From Fidelibacterota bacterium (GTDB taxonomy: Bacteria > Pseudomonadota > Alphaproteobacteria > Rhodospirillales > Rhodospirillaceae): DNA of 64,000 bases. The stretch lies in NCBI GenBank assembly GCA_947476275.1, contig CANJPQ010000004.1, forward strand, positions 62,001 to 126,000. The letters run 5' to 3'. The notes beneath the pieces were generated by a model, which was given only the letters and a program-made list of their open reading frames with translations, searched no databases and was not told where the DNA came from. Below, piece after piece: positions 9,122 through 18,435 of this stretch. The position numbers were made by a program, and so were the translations under genes. Numbering within the stretch: the stretch's first letter is position 1; each line of letters opens with the position of its first letter.

Positions 9122-10209
9122 GCCTTTGCCGCCTGGGTCGCATCGCTGATGTCGCCGTCGTCCAGGCTTTCCATCAGTTCCTTGACCTGTTGTTCGGTAA
9201 TGTCGCGGACAATGAACACCAGCCGCGTGCGCCGGTCCGCGCTTGGCCACTGCTTCAGCCATGTGATCGGGTGGAACACGTGCTGCACGCCATGGATCAC
9301 GGCCGGCGTATCGGGTTGACCCTCGACATTGACGATACCCTTCACCCGCAGCAGGTCCGGCCCGCGCATCATCGCCAGCAATTGCAGCAGGAAGTTGAGG
9401 CTATCGAGCTTCACCGGATTGTCGCGCACATAGCTGAACGAGCGGATGTGGTCGTCGTGACGTGTCACGTCATGATGATGGTGCCCGTGATGGTGATCGT
9501 CATGTGCATAAGCCTCGGCCTTCAGCCACGCTTCCACCTGCGGGCCCTTTGCGGCGGGATCGAACGGGCCGAGGTTGAGGATCTCGTTCGGCGCGATTTC
9601 CCCGTTCGCCACGGCCACGATCGGCGCCGCGGGATTGAGCGTGTGCAGCCGCGCAATGAGCGCGCTTGTGTCGGCAAGGTCGCTCTTGGTCACCAGCAAT
9701 CGATCCGCCACCGCCGCCTGTTTCACCGCCTCTTCGTGATGATCGAGCGTCGCCGCGCCGTTCACGCCGTCGACCACCGTCACCACGCCGTCGAGGCGGA
9801 ATTTGTCCCACGCCAGCGGATCGGACATGAACGTGTGCAGGATCGGCGCCGGATCGGCCAGACCCGTGGTCTCGATCACCACACGGTTGAAGGCCTTGAT
9901 CTTACCGAGCGCGCGCTTCTCCAACAGTCCATGGAGCGCCTCCACCAGATCGCCGCGCACGGTGCAGCACAGGCAGCCGCCCTTGACTTCCACCACGTCG
10001 CCGTCGGTCTTCTCGATCAGGTCGTGGTCGAGGCTTACCGTGCCGAACTCGTTGATGATCACCGCCGCGTCCGACAACGCGGGCTGCTGGATCAGATGAC
10101 GCAACAGCGTCGTCTTCCCCGCGCCCAGAAAGCCGGTGAGGATGGTGACAGGCAGGCGTTGCGCCGCCGGTGTGGCGAGGGACATGTCGTGCACCTGGAA
10201 CTTCGGCAT
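9118..10209 (-). CDS. CobW/COG0523-family GTP-dependent metallochaperone with His-rich loop
   Basis: The 363-residue protein has the COG0523 signature: P-loop GFLGAGKT (26-33), the metal-binding CxCC motif (Cys79, 81, 82), a TKSD guanine motif (174-177), and a CobW C-terminal domain (about 255-350). Between the domains is a His/Asp-rich loop (236-254) with nine His, typical of zinc-handling members. These G3E GTPases deliver metal ions to client enzymes. The start at 10209 lies 11 bases after the preceding stop; an internal ATG at 10185 is possible. The downstream dioxygenase is translationally coupled (GTGA), so it could be the client. The family is certain; which metal is not. Confidence 0.92.
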   Translation of the reverse strand: MPKFQVHDMSLATPAAQRLPVTILTGFLGAGKTTLLRHLIQQPALSDAAVIINEFGTVSLDHDLIEKTDGDVVEVKGGCLCCTVRGDLVEALHGLLEKRALGKIKAFNRVVIETTGLADPAPILHTFMSDPLAWDKFRLDGVVTVVDGVNGAATLDHHEEAVKQAAVADRLLVTKSDLADTSALIARLHTLNPAAPIVAVANGEIAPNEILNLGPFDPAAKGPQVEAWLKAEAYAHDDHHHGHHHHDVTRHDDHIRSFSYVRDNPVKLDSLNFLLQLLAMMRGPDLLRVKGIVNVEGQPDTPAVIHGVQHVFHPITWLKQWPSADRRTRLVFIVRDITEQQVKELMESLDDGDISDATQAAKA

Positions 10210-10220
10210 TGCTTAGGCCC

Positions 10221-12302
10221 TTACTGGCCTTCGCGCCACCAGGCCACCATGCAGCCGGCCATGATCACCAGCAGCACCAGCGCCAGCGGCGCAAGGCTGG
10301 TCTGATCGACGCCGGTGACGACGGATTGCTTGTTGGACTGCAGGCCCATCCAGGTGGAGCCATGCGCCGTGCGGCCGGCGGTCACACGGCGCACCGCCGG
10401 CGTGCCGCCGTCCGAAAGCCAATAGGTGCCGCCGCCGGTCGCCTGGGCGAGGGGGCCCATCCGCTCCTCCGTGCTCACCACGTCATAGGTCTCGAGCGGA
10501 TTGGGTGAGCCCACCGCGGCCACGGCCGTGTGCTCACCATCGCTCAGGCGATACAGGCCGGGCTCGGTCACCGGCATCCGCGCGAGGAAACGACCGCGGC
10601 CTGTGTCCTTGGGCGTCACGGTTTCCTCTGCGCCCGACGGCGCGGTCACCGTCACTGATTTTTCTTCTGCCGCGACGCTGCGGCGCGTCACCATCAGCGC
10701 CCGGTCGCGCACTTCCGCGCCCAGGGCTTCCTCTTCCAACTCCGGCTCTTTCATCAGCCAGTGGGAGACGCGGCGCAGCAGTTCCACTTGCGGCCCGCCG
10801 CCGTCGAAGTCTTTGCCCCACAGCCAGATCGTGTCGCTCAGCAGCAGCGCAACCCGGCCCTTGCCGACGCGGTCGAGCACGAGCAACGGTTGATCGTTGC
10901 CCCCGGTCATGACCGTTGCGCCGCGCGCGCCGGTCACGCCCACTTGCCGCAGCCAGCGGCCCCAGCCGTTGTCCTTGCTGTCGTTGGCGACCACGCCGGA
11001 CAGATCGGCGGTCACCGGATGGCGTTCGCCCAGTTGGCTCACATGCGGCCGGAACGGATCGGTGATCATCTGGCCCGTGGGCGCCGCCGGCAGCACGTCG
11101 TGCAGGGGGCTGTCGTAGAGCGAGAAGTTGTCGGCGTATTCCGGGCCCACCGCCAGCATCACCGCGCCGCCGTTGCGCACATAATCGCGCACGTTGCCCA
11201 TGAACTGGAACGGCACCAGACCCTTGCGGCTGTAACGGTCGAAGATCACCAGATCGAAATCTTTGAGCTGTTCCTCGAACAGCTCGCGGATCGGGAACGG
11301 GATCAGTGCCAGCTCATTCAGCGGCGTGCCGTCGTCCTTGGTGAGCGGACGCAAGATGGTGAAGTGGACCAGGTCCACATTGGGATCGGACTTGAGCAGG
11401 TTGCGCCATGCGCGCTCCCCCAGATGCGGCTGCCCGGAGATCAGCAGCACGCGCAGGCGGTCCCGCACGCCGGTGATGGACACCAGGGTCGCGTTGTTCG
11501 CGGTGGAGAGTTCGTCGGCGCGCGGCGCCACCCTGATCTCGAATACGTTCGGACCGGCATTGACGATATCCACCGGCATCTCGATCGCGCCGCCCACCGG
11601 AAGGCTCAGTTCGCGGTCGGCCTCGCCGTTGCGGCGCACGGTCACGGGCACGTCGCCGCCGGCGTCCGCGCCGCTGTCCTCGATCTTGAGGCGCACCATG
11701 GCGCGTTGGCCCACCAAGCCGAAGTCAGGCGCGCGCTCGATCTTCACGCGCCGATCGTGTTCCTGCTTGTCGCCGCTCAACAGCACATGCAGCGGCGCCT
11801 TCAGCCACGGCGCACGGGCGGCATTGGCCGCATCGGGCGTGGGGGCGTCATGCACCTGTCCGTCGGTGATGAAGATGGTGCCGGCGAGGCGTTGCACCGG
11901 CACATCGCCCAGGGCGCCGTTGAGCGCATTGAACAGCCGCGTGCCGTCTTGCGTGGCGGCACTCGACACATGCACCGTGCGCACGTCCAGATCGCCGGAC
12001 GCGGCAAGTTCCTTGGCGACCTTGTCTGCGGCCTGTGCGGTGCGCTCCTCGCGCTTTCCGAGTTTTTGGCTGTCGGTGTCGTCGACCACAACCACCGCTA
12101 CGTCTTTCAGCGGCGTGCGGCTCTCGCGCACCAGCATGGGATCGGCGATGGCGATGGCCAGCCCCAGCAACGGGATTGCCCGCAGCACGATGCCGCGCGC
12201 CCGCCGCCACGCGCCGTAGATCAGCAAGCCCACCGCGAACGCCGTCAGCAACAGCAACAGCGGCACGGGGATTCCCGGCGCGAATGCGAGGCTGCCGATC
12301 AT
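10221..12302 (-). CDS. Membrane protein with class I glutamine-amidotransferase-like periplasmic domain
   Basis: This 693-residue protein has two N-terminal membrane segments (about 10-55), a large periplasmic region, and one C-terminal membrane segment (about 665-690). The middle (about 270-470) resembles the class I glutamine-amidotransferase-like fold found in proteins that accompany MoxR/BatA systems, with segments such as LRVLLISGQPHLGERAW and DYVRNGGAVMLAVGP. The catalytic Cys of true amidotransferases is not apparent, so it is probably non-enzymatic. It sits 10 bases after the DUF4159 gene and 11 before the CobW gene. In alphaproteobacteria this protein regularly closes the MoxR-DUF58-DUF4159 set. 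Its molecular role is not established. Confidence 0.8.
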   Translation of the reverse strand: MIGSLAFAPGIPVPLLLLLTAFAVGLLIYGAWRRARGIVLRAIPLLGLAIAIADPMLVRESRTPLKDVAVVVVDDTDSQKLGKREERTAQAADKVAKELAASGDLDVRTVHVSSAATQDGTRLFNALNGALGDVPVQRLAGTIFITDGQVHDAPTPDAANAARAPWLKAPLHVLLSGDKQEHDRRVKIERAPDFGLVGQRAMVRLKIEDSGADAGGDVPVTVRRNGEADRELSLPVGGAIEMPVDIVNAGPNVFEIRVAPRADELSTANNATLVSITGVRDRLRVLLISGQPHLGERAWRNLLKSDPNVDLVHFTILRPLTKDDGTPLNELALIPFPIRELFEEQLKDFDLVIFDRYSRKGLVPFQFMGNVRDYVRNGGAVMLAVGPEYADNFSLYDSPLHDVLPAAPTGQMITDPFRPHVSQLGERHPVTADLSGVVANDSKDNGWGRWLRQVGVTGARGATVMTGGNDQPLLVLDRVGKGRVALLLSDTIWLWGKDFDGGGPQVELLRRVSHWLMKEPELEEEALGAEVRDRALMVTRRSVAAEEKSVTVTAPSGAEETVTPKDTGRGRFLARMPVTEPGLYRLSDGEHTAVAAVGSPNPLETYDVVSTEERMGPLAQATGGGTYWLSDGGTPAVRRVTAGRTAHGSTWMGLQSNKQSVVTGVDQTSLAPLALVLLVIMAGCMVAWWREGQ

Positions 12303-12312
12303 TGCGCCCGCC

Positions 12313-15069
12313 TCATTGTGTGAGCCGCTGCATGATGTGCGGCAGGTGCACCTGGTCGGACTTGTAGTTCCCGGTCAGGGCATACATCACCATGTTCACG
12401 CCGGCGCGGTAGGCCAGTTCGCGCTGATTCTCGCCGCCGGGCACAACCGGGAACAACGGCAACCCATTCGCTTCCCGCGCCCAGGCGGACGCCCAGTCGT
12501 TGCCGCCGATCACCACCGACGACACGCCGTCATTCGCCGACGAGCCTTTCTCGACGTAGACCGGCGCGTCGGCGAAGCGGCCCGGCAATCCGCGTGTCAG
12601 ATAGAAGCTGCGCGTCAGCACGTGATCGTCCGCCATCCGCACCAGCGGCGGCAGGTCGATCATGCGCAGGAACTCTTCCATCCGCGCGACCGATCCACCG
12701 CCGGCCGCGGCCCCGGCCTGCTCCGGCGCGTCGAACACGATCATGCCGCCGTGATGGAGATAGTTGCTCACCGCCGCGAACGCTTTGGGGCTCGGCTTGG
12801 TCTGATCCGGCGTCATGCGCCAGTAGAGGATCGGATAGGGCGACAGCATGTCGGCGCTGATCTGTGCCGCGCCCAAGTCCACCGGCGCCGGCTGCGCCAT
12901 CTCCGCCGAGGTGCGGCTAAACAACACCTGCGTCAGCGACGTCAGCCCGGCGGCGGTCACGCGGTCGATGTCGCCGCGGCCGGTGACGATATAGCCCAGG
13001 CGTGTATCCAGGATCGCGGCTTTCACTTGCGGGTCGACCGGCTTGTCTTCGGCGCGGGCCGCGAAAGGCGCGCACAGCACGAGCAGAAGCACCGCCGCCG
13101 CGCCGGTCCGCGCCAGCCGCGCCGGCACCGTCGGCGCAAGGCCGCGCAGGATGAAGCTGATGACGAGATCGGCGATCAACAGCAGCAGCGCGAGGCTCAG
13201 CAGCCACGGTTTCAGCGCGCGCTCCCGCGCCACGCCTTCGAACGTCATGTGCGCCGCCGTGGGCAAGGGATTCAGGGCCTGCAGATCGACCAACTTGCTC
13301 GATAGGTTGAACGCCAGCGTATTCCCCGGCGCGCCGTAAAGTCCCGGCGGCGCATCCGGCCCGGCGGTGAGTTCGCTCAGCGCTTTCGCGGCGATGGGTG
13401 CGGCCGTCGGTCCCGGTGGTGCCAGATGGCCGAGGCCATCCAGCAGTTCCAGCGGCGGCAACACACCGTCGAGGGTGGCTTCGCCGCCGCTCACGCCGGC
13501 GCTCATCTCGATCAGGCGGCGCAGCACATCGACGAACAAGCCGGACAGAGGCAGCGACGACCACTCCGGCGTCGCGGTCACATGGAACAGCACCACGTAG
13601 CCTTGGCCGCGATGTTCCGCTGTTACCAGGGGCGTACCGTCGGACAAGCGCGCCCAGGTCTTGGACGCCAGTTCCGGCGTCGGTTCGGCGAGAACTTGCG
13701 TTTGGATGGTGACGTCGCCCGGGATCGCAATCCCGCTGAACGGCGTGCTCTCCGGAAACGCCGACAGCGCGACCGGATCGCTCCACGACATGGCGCCGCC
13801 GAAGCTGCGCCCGCCGGACCGCAGCCGCACCGGCAGCAGCGGATCGACATTGCTGTCGAGCGCCGGCCCGGCGAAGCGCACCAGCACGCCGCCGTCCTGC
13901 ACCCATTTCGTCAGTCGGTCCTGCTCGGTTTCGAGGATGCGCCCGCCGCTGGCCATGAACAGCACCGCGAGCGGGCGGCTGAGGAGTTGATCGAGATCGC
14001 CGGCGCGCACGTCGGCAAACGGCTCGAGCGCCTGGCGTAGATAGAAGCTGTCTTCCAACAGCGGCGGCGTGATGCCCTTGGCGGTCGCGCTGGCGATGCC
14101 CACGGGCCGGCGCTGCCAGCGCGCATCCGCAAGCACGGTTGTGGCAGCCCCCGGCTGGCCTTCGACGTCAAAGCGCGCGATGCGGTTGGCGAGTTCCGTC
14201 GGCAGCTCGAACGACGCACTCCCGCCGCGCGCATCGGTGGCCAGACTGACGGTGGTGCGGGCCAGCACCTGGCCGTTGGCGTCGAGCGCGCGCACCGTGT
14301 GTGCCAGCGGCGGTGCATCCGGCCCGATCACGCGGCGCACCGTCACCGCGATGCGGTTCGCGCCGTTGTCCGCCAACGAACGCTGCGGCGGCGGCAGCAC
14401 CAGCGGCACGTTGGCATCGCCGGCTTCCATGACGGTCACTTGCGTGAAACGCGCCAGCGCGTCGGTCAGGGCCGCATCGTTGCGCGTGGCCACGCCGTCG
14501 GTCAGCCACACCACGCTCGCCGGCTGCGGCACGTTCAGGGCACTCACGACCTTTGCCGCTGCCGCGCGATCCACCGCCCAGGCCTGCGGCACCAACTCGG
14601 CGCTGCGGGCGAAAGACTCCCGTGCCGGGCCCAGACGCGGCGCGGGTTGCGCGGTTGCCACCGGCGCGGTGGTCACCAGCGCCACTTGTTGCTGCCGATG
14701 CTCCGCGCGTTCGAGCAGATTTCGCAGCGCCTGGAGGCGCGCGTCCCACTTGTTGGCCGCCGCCCAGCCGTCGTCGAATACCACCACTAGCGGGCCTTCG
14801 CTCTCGCCGCGCCGCGCACTCAACACCGGATCCGCAAGCCCGAGGATCGCAAGAACCAACAGGCCGATGCGCAAGGCCACAAGCCAGGGCGGCGTGCGCG
14901 CCGGCGTGCGTTCTGTGCGCTCCAGATCGAATAGCAGGCGTGCCGCCGGGAAATCGATCCGCCGCACCGCCGGCGGCATCAGGCGCAGCAACAGCCACAC
15001 CACCGGCAGCGCTGCCGCTGCGGCCAGCGCCCAAGGCGCCATGAAGGTGAACGCGCCGAGCGTGAACAT
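12313..15069 (-). CDS. BatA-N / DUF4159 domain membrane protein
   Basis: The start at 15069 leaves one base after the DUF58 stop and gives a 918-residue protein that begins with the BatA-type N-terminal membrane region (two helices, about 1-85). A von Willebrand-like domain follows, with a degenerate metal site (VVVFDDGWAAANKWD). A later amidotransferase-like part and a further membrane segment near 640-700 come next. The C-terminal DUF4159 domain (about 710-910) includes YPILYWRM and YLHHGGMIVFD. These proteins are thought to work with MoxR ATPases in envelope maturation or stress, by analogy to Bat proteins. The longer frame reaching to 15243 overlaps the DUF58 gene and lacks family similarity, so it was rejected. 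Confidence 0.85.
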   Translation of the reverse strand: MFTLGAFTFMAPWALAAAAALPVVWLLLRLMPPAVRRIDFPAARLLFDLERTERTPARTPPWLVALRIGLLVLAILGLADPVLSARRGESEGPLVVVFDDGWAAANKWDARLQALRNLLERAEHRQQQVALVTTAPVATAQPAPRLGPARESFARSAELVPQAWAVDRAAAAKVVSALNVPQPASVVWLTDGVATRNDAALTDALARFTQVTVMEAGDANVPLVLPPPQRSLADNGANRIAVTVRRVIGPDAPPLAHTVRALDANGQVLARTTVSLATDARGGSASFELPTELANRIARFDVEGQPGAATTVLADARWQRRPVGIASATAKGITPPLLEDSFYLRQALEPFADVRAGDLDQLLSRPLAVLFMASGGRILETEQDRLTKWVQDGGVLVRFAGPALDSNVDPLLPVRLRSGGRSFGGAMSWSDPVALSAFPESTPFSGIAIPGDVTIQTQVLAEPTPELASKTWARLSDGTPLVTAEHRGQGYVVLFHVTATPEWSSLPLSGLFVDVLRRLIEMSAGVSGGEATLDGVLPPLELLDGLGHLAPPGPTAAPIAAKALSELTAGPDAPPGLYGAPGNTLAFNLSSKLVDLQALNPLPTAAHMTFEGVARERALKPWLLSLALLLLIADLVISFILRGLAPTVPARLARTGAAAVLLLVLCAPFAARAEDKPVDPQVKAAILDTRLGYIVTGRGDIDRVTAAGLTSLTQVLFSRTSAEMAQPAPVDLGAAQISADMLSPYPILYWRMTPDQTKPSPKAFAAVSNYLHHGGMIVFDAPEQAGAAAGGGSVARMEEFLRMIDLPPLVRMADDHVLTRSFYLTRGLPGRFADAPVYVEKGSSANDGVSSVVIGGNDWASAWAREANGLPLFPVVPGGENQRELAYRAGVNMVMYALTGNYKSDQVHLPHIMQRLTQ

Positions 15070-15070
15070 A

Positions 15071-16006
15071 TTATCGCCCAGATCCCGCGGCGTATCCGCT
15101 GAGCGCCTGGTGCAGCGCGGACAGCGCCAGCTGCGGCGGGCGATCGGTGTGATGGACGGCGAAACTCCAGCCCGCGCGGGCGGCCAGTTCGCGCACGCCG
15201 GCGCGATGGGTCTGCATCCGCACGGCATATGCCGCGCGCGCATCCTCGGCGCGCTCGACGATGGTCTCGCCCTCGGATTCCATGCCGACGAAGCGGATGC
15301 GGCCCTTGAACGGCAACGCTTCTTCCGCCGGGTCGAGCACCTGCAAGATGTGGCCGGCGCTCCCCTGGTGCGACAGCGCCTTGATGGCGTTCGCGATCTC
15401 CGCGAGCGGGCTCAGCAGATCGCTGATCATCACCACGGCGGCGTGGCGGGGCAGGGTGGTGGTGAAGCGCATCGGCACCGGTGATTTCGAGTCAGCGCTG
15501 GCGTCAAGGTCGCCCGCCAGACCGTCGGCGAGTTGCGCAACAGCCAAACGTCCCGCCGCCGCCGCCCGTTGCGGCTGTCCGTTCGCGGACAAGCGCAGGA
15601 TGCGTTCGCCGCCGTCCACCAGCAGTTCGCCCAATGCAATTGCCAGCACCACGGCGCGCTCCGCCTTGGTAGGCAGGCTGCGCGTCGATCGGTAGTGCAT
15701 CGACGGCGACGTGTCGGACCAGATCGCCACGGTCTGCGCCGCGACCCATTCCCGGTCGCGCACGAACACATGATCGAACTTGGCAGTCTGGCGCCAGTCG
15801 ATGGATTGGGGTGCATCGTCTCGGGAATAGGGACGGAACTGCCAAAAGGATTCACCGGGTCCGGCGCGACGCCGACCGTGACTGCCCAGCGCCACGGTCG
15901 CTGCAATGCGCTTGGCCTGCACCAACAGCGGCGGCAGCCGCGCCGCGACGTCATCCGCCGCAGTCCTCAGGCGCCGACTTGTCTCACGGGTGGTGGTGGC
16001 GGTCAT
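15071..16006 (-). CDS. DUF58 domain protein (von Willebrand-like, MoxR partner)
   Basis: This 311-residue protein carries the DUF58 core SIDWRQTAKFDHVFVRDREW (about 68-87), followed by a von Willebrand type A-like domain with a DxSxS metal-site motif (DTSPS, about 98-102). DUF58 proteins are encoded next to MoxR ATPases in most bacteria and are regarded as their partners or substrates-recruiters; no enzymatic activity is known. It has no membrane segment and is expected in the cytoplasm or at the inner face of the membrane. It starts 9 bases after the moxR stop, and the DUF4159 gene begins 1 base after its own stop. The assignment is firm. Confidence 0.9.
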   Translation of the reverse strand: MTATTTRETSRRLRTAADDVAARLPPLLVQAKRIAATVALGSHGRRRAGPGESFWQFRPYSRDDAPQSIDWRQTAKFDHVFVRDREWVAAQTVAIWSDTSPSMHYRSTRSLPTKAERAVVLAIALGELLVDGGERILRLSANGQPQRAAAAGRLAVAQLADGLAGDLDASADSKSPVPMRFTTTLPRHAAVVMISDLLSPLAEIANAIKALSHQGSAGHILQVLDPAEEALPFKGRIRFVGMESEGETIVERAEDARAAYAVRMQTHRAGVRELAARAGWSFAVHHTDRPPQLALSALHQALSGYAAGSGR

Positions 16007-16015
16007 ACCCTGCGA

Positions 16016-17059
16016 TCACGCAGCGTCGATACGCGCGCAGAGCATGTCGATCAGCCCCGCCAGGGAGCGGCCGTCGGCGCGGGCGGCGAAGTTGAGCGCC
16101 ATGCGGTGCTGAAGCACGGGGCGCGCCAGCGCGATCACATCGTCCACCGACGGCGCGAGACGGCCTTGCAGCAGCGCGCGCGCGCGCGACGCCAACATCA
16201 ACGCCTGGCTCGCACGTGGACCCGGCCCCCATGCCACCTGGTCGCGCACTTCCGCGATATCGCTGGTCTCCGGGCGGCCGCTGCGCACGAGTTTCAGGAT
16301 CGCGCTGATCACGCTCTCACCGACCGGGATTTGGCGCACGACGCGCTGGGCGGCGATCAGCTCCTCGCCGGACAGAATGCGCTGTGGCACGGCGTCCTCG
16401 ATGCCGGTGGTGCGCAGCACGATCTCGCGTTCCGCGGCCAGGTCCGGATAACCGATGTCCACCTGCATCAGGAAGCGGTCGAGCTGCGCTTCCGGCAGCG
16501 GATACGTGCCTTCCTGCTCGATCGGATTTTGTGTCGCGAGCACATGGAACGGACGCGGGATCGCGTGCGTGGTTCCGGCGATGGACACATGGCCTTCCTG
16601 CATCGCCTGCAGAAGTGCCGATTGCGTACGGGGGCTCGCGCGATTGATTTCGTCCGCCATCAGCAGCTGGCAGAAAATCGGTCCCGGGATGAAGCGGAAG
16701 AAGCGCCGGCCTTCCGGGTCTTCTTCCAACACTTCCGACCCGAGGATGTCCGCCGGCATCAGGTCCGGCGTGAACTGCACGCGCTTGTCGTCCAGGCCCA
16801 GCACGGTACCCAGCGTTTGCACCAGGCGTGTCTTGGCCAGCCCCGGCACGCCGATCAGCAGCACGTGGCCGCCGGCGAGCAGGGTGATCAGGCTTTCCTC
16901 GATCACCGCCTTCTGGCCGAAGATGACCTTGGCCACGGCGTCGTGCGCCTGCTGGATGCGGGCGCCGATGCGCTCGATCTGCGCCAGTTGCACCTCGGCA
17001 GGATCACTCCGTGCCGGGTCGCTCTGGTCCGCGGGCGCGCTTGATTTCGTTGCGCTCAC
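16016..17059 (-). CDS. MoxR-family AAA+ ATPase
   Basis: The 347-residue protein is a MoxR AAA+ ATPase with Walker A GVPGLAKT (about 69-76), Walker B LLMADEIN (about 131-138) and the C-terminal lid domain. MoxR ATPases act as chaperones that help metal-cofactor or envelope complexes assemble. It is the first gene of a six-gene leftward run (moxR, DUF58, DUF4159, amidotransferase-like, cobW-like, ligB-like) with gaps of 1-11 bases or overlaps. A promoter is expected in the 122-base divergent region 17060-17181 shared with DUF1285, but no clear -35/-10 pair was picked out. The presence of a metallochaperone and a metal-dependent dioxygenase in the same run is noteworthy. Confidence 0.95.
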   Translation of the reverse strand: MSATKSSAPADQSDPARSDPAEVQLAQIERIGARIQQAHDAVAKVIFGQKAVIEESLITLLAGGHVLLIGVPGLAKTRLVQTLGTVLGLDDKRVQFTPDLMPADILGSEVLEEDPEGRRFFRFIPGPIFCQLLMADEINRASPRTQSALLQAMQEGHVSIAGTTHAIPRPFHVLATQNPIEQEGTYPLPEAQLDRFLMQVDIGYPDLAAEREIVLRTTGIEDAVPQRILSGEELIAAQRVVRQIPVGESVISAILKLVRSGRPETSDIAEVRDQVAWGPGPRASQALMLASRARALLQGRLAPSVDDVIALARPVLQHRMALNFAARADGRSLAGLIDMLCARIDAA

Positions 17060-17181
17060 AGAGGGCCTCCACCATATGATGTCTCAGCGCTGCGCGACCG
17101 ACTGTCGCGCTTTGCTGCAGGTGCGAGTATGGGGCGAGCCCCGTGCGCAATTGAAGCGGAATCTCCGAACAGACCACTCCC

Positions 17182-17712
17182 ATGGCCCGCCCGCAGACAC
17201 CATCAGTTGCAAGTCCCGTGGTAGACGCCTTTCCGGAGGGTCTCTGCGGCGATTTCAATATGCGGATTGGCCTCGACGGCACCTGGTATTACCTGGGGTC
17301 CCCCATCGGCCGTATCGCTCTTGTGAAGCTGTTTTCCACCGTGCTCCATCGCAAGGACGACGGCTCGTTTTGGCTGACCACGCCCGCGGAAAGCGGCCGG
17401 ATCGAGGTGGAGGACGCGCCGTTCGTCGGAGTCGAACTGCAGCAGGACGGCGTCGGCCCATCGCAAACCTTGCACATCCGCACCAACCTCGACGATGTCG
17501 TGCCGTTGGATCGTGACCATCCCTTGCGCGTCGAGGAATCCGACGACGGCACGCCGCGGCCGTACGTCTTTGTCAGGCGCGGCCTGGAAGCCCGTCTCGC
17601 GCGGCCGGTGTTCTACGAAATGGTGGCGATGGCCGAGCCGGACCCGGCGCAGCCCGACATGATCGGCGTGTGGAGCGCCGGGCAGTTCTTTCGGCTCGGT
17701 CGCACGGTATGA
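17182..17712 (+). CDS. DUF1285 family protein
   Basis: The 176-residue protein matches DUF1285, a small family with solved structures but no known function. A recognisable part is MRIGLDGTWYYLGSPIGR (about 31-48), the usual start of the domain. No signal peptide or membrane segment is seen, so it should be cytoplasmic. It begins a rightward cluster with CoA pyrophosphatase (10 bases downstream), DUF6111 and the CCA-adding enzyme, a gene order common in alphaproteobacteria. The reverse-strand frames over it are shadows. Confidence 0.88.
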   Translation: MARPQTPSVASPVVDAFPEGLCGDFNMRIGLDGTWYYLGSPIGRIALVKLFSTVLHRKDDGSFWLTTPAESGRIEVEDAPFVGVELQQDGVGPSQTLHIRTNLDDVVPLDRDHPLRVEESDDGTPRPYVFVRRGLEARLARPVFYEMVAMAEPDPAQPDMIGVWSAGQFFRLGRTV

Positions 17713-17722
17713 TTGCAGCTAC

Positions 17723-18427
17723 ATGACCGTCACGCTCCCGCTGCTCGATCGCGCCGCCATCCGCGCACGCCTGGCTGCACCACCTCCCGCCCGCGCCCGC
17801 GGCGACTTTGCGACCGCGACGGCCTTGATGGCCGAGGGCGATCTCCAGGCTTTCGCCGGCGAGGGCTTTGGCCCGGTGCCCTCCAGCGGCATTCCTTACG
17901 ATCGCGCCGCCGGCGCTCCGGGCGTGAACGTGAAGCCCATTGCCGCCGCCGTGCTTGTACCCTTGATAGAGCATGCCGACGGCTACACGGTCTTGCTCAC
18001 CCAGCGCACGAGCAGTCTGAAGAAGCACGCCGGCCAGGTGGCATTTCCGGGCGGGCGCATGGAGCCAACCGATGCCGACGCCATGGCCTGCGCGCTGCGC
18101 GAGGCGCAAGAGGAAACCGGCCTCGATCCGGCTCAGGTGGAGATATTGGGGCGCCTGCCGACCTACCTCACCATCACGGGCTTCGAGGTGACGCCGGTGG
18201 TGGGGGCCGTCACGCCGCCGCTCGCACTCACTCCCGACCCGGTCGAAGTGGAATCCGCCTTCGAGGTGCCGCTTGCGTTCTTCCTCGATGCCGCCAACCA
18301 TCAGCGTGTCGCCCGCGACTATAACGGTATGAAACGCGCCTACTACGCGATGCCCTACGGTGATCGCTATATCTGGGGCGCGACCGCCGGTATGCTTCTG
18401 AACCTGTATCAGGCGCTTGCGCTGTAA
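17723..18427 (+). CDS. CoA pyrophosphatase (Nudix hydrolase)
   Basis: The 234-residue protein is a Nudix hydrolase of the CoA-specific group, which splits coenzyme A into 4'-phosphopantetheine and 3',5'-ADP. The group-specific motif LLTQRTSSLKKHAGQVAFPGG (about 93-113) directly precedes the Nudix box, which runs from GGRMEPTD to REAQEETGL with the catalytic Glu residues intact. The protein has no signal peptide. It follows DUF1285 by 10 bases and precedes DUF6111 by 8, so all are likely cotranscribed. The call is firm for family and substrate class. Confidence 0.93.
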   Translation: MTVTLPLLDRAAIRARLAAPPPARARGDFATATALMAEGDLQAFAGEGFGPVPSSGIPYDRAAGAPGVNVKPIAAAVLVPLIEHADGYTVLLTQRTSSLKKHAGQVAFPGGRMEPTDADAMACALREAQEETGLDPAQVEILGRLPTYLTITGFEVTPVVGAVTPPLALTPDPVEVESAFEVPLAFFLDAANHQRVARDYNGMKRAYYAMPYGDRYIWGATAGMLLNLYQALAL

Positions 18428-18435
18428 GGGGCCGG

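Noticed and set aside
10761-12323. 520-codon open frame on the plus strand
   Set aside because: Antisense to the amidotransferase-like gene; His/Gln/Arg-rich shadow without signal or domain.
14069-15484. 471-codon open frame on the plus strand
   Set aside because: Crosses the DUF4159 and DUF58 genes antisense; no motif.
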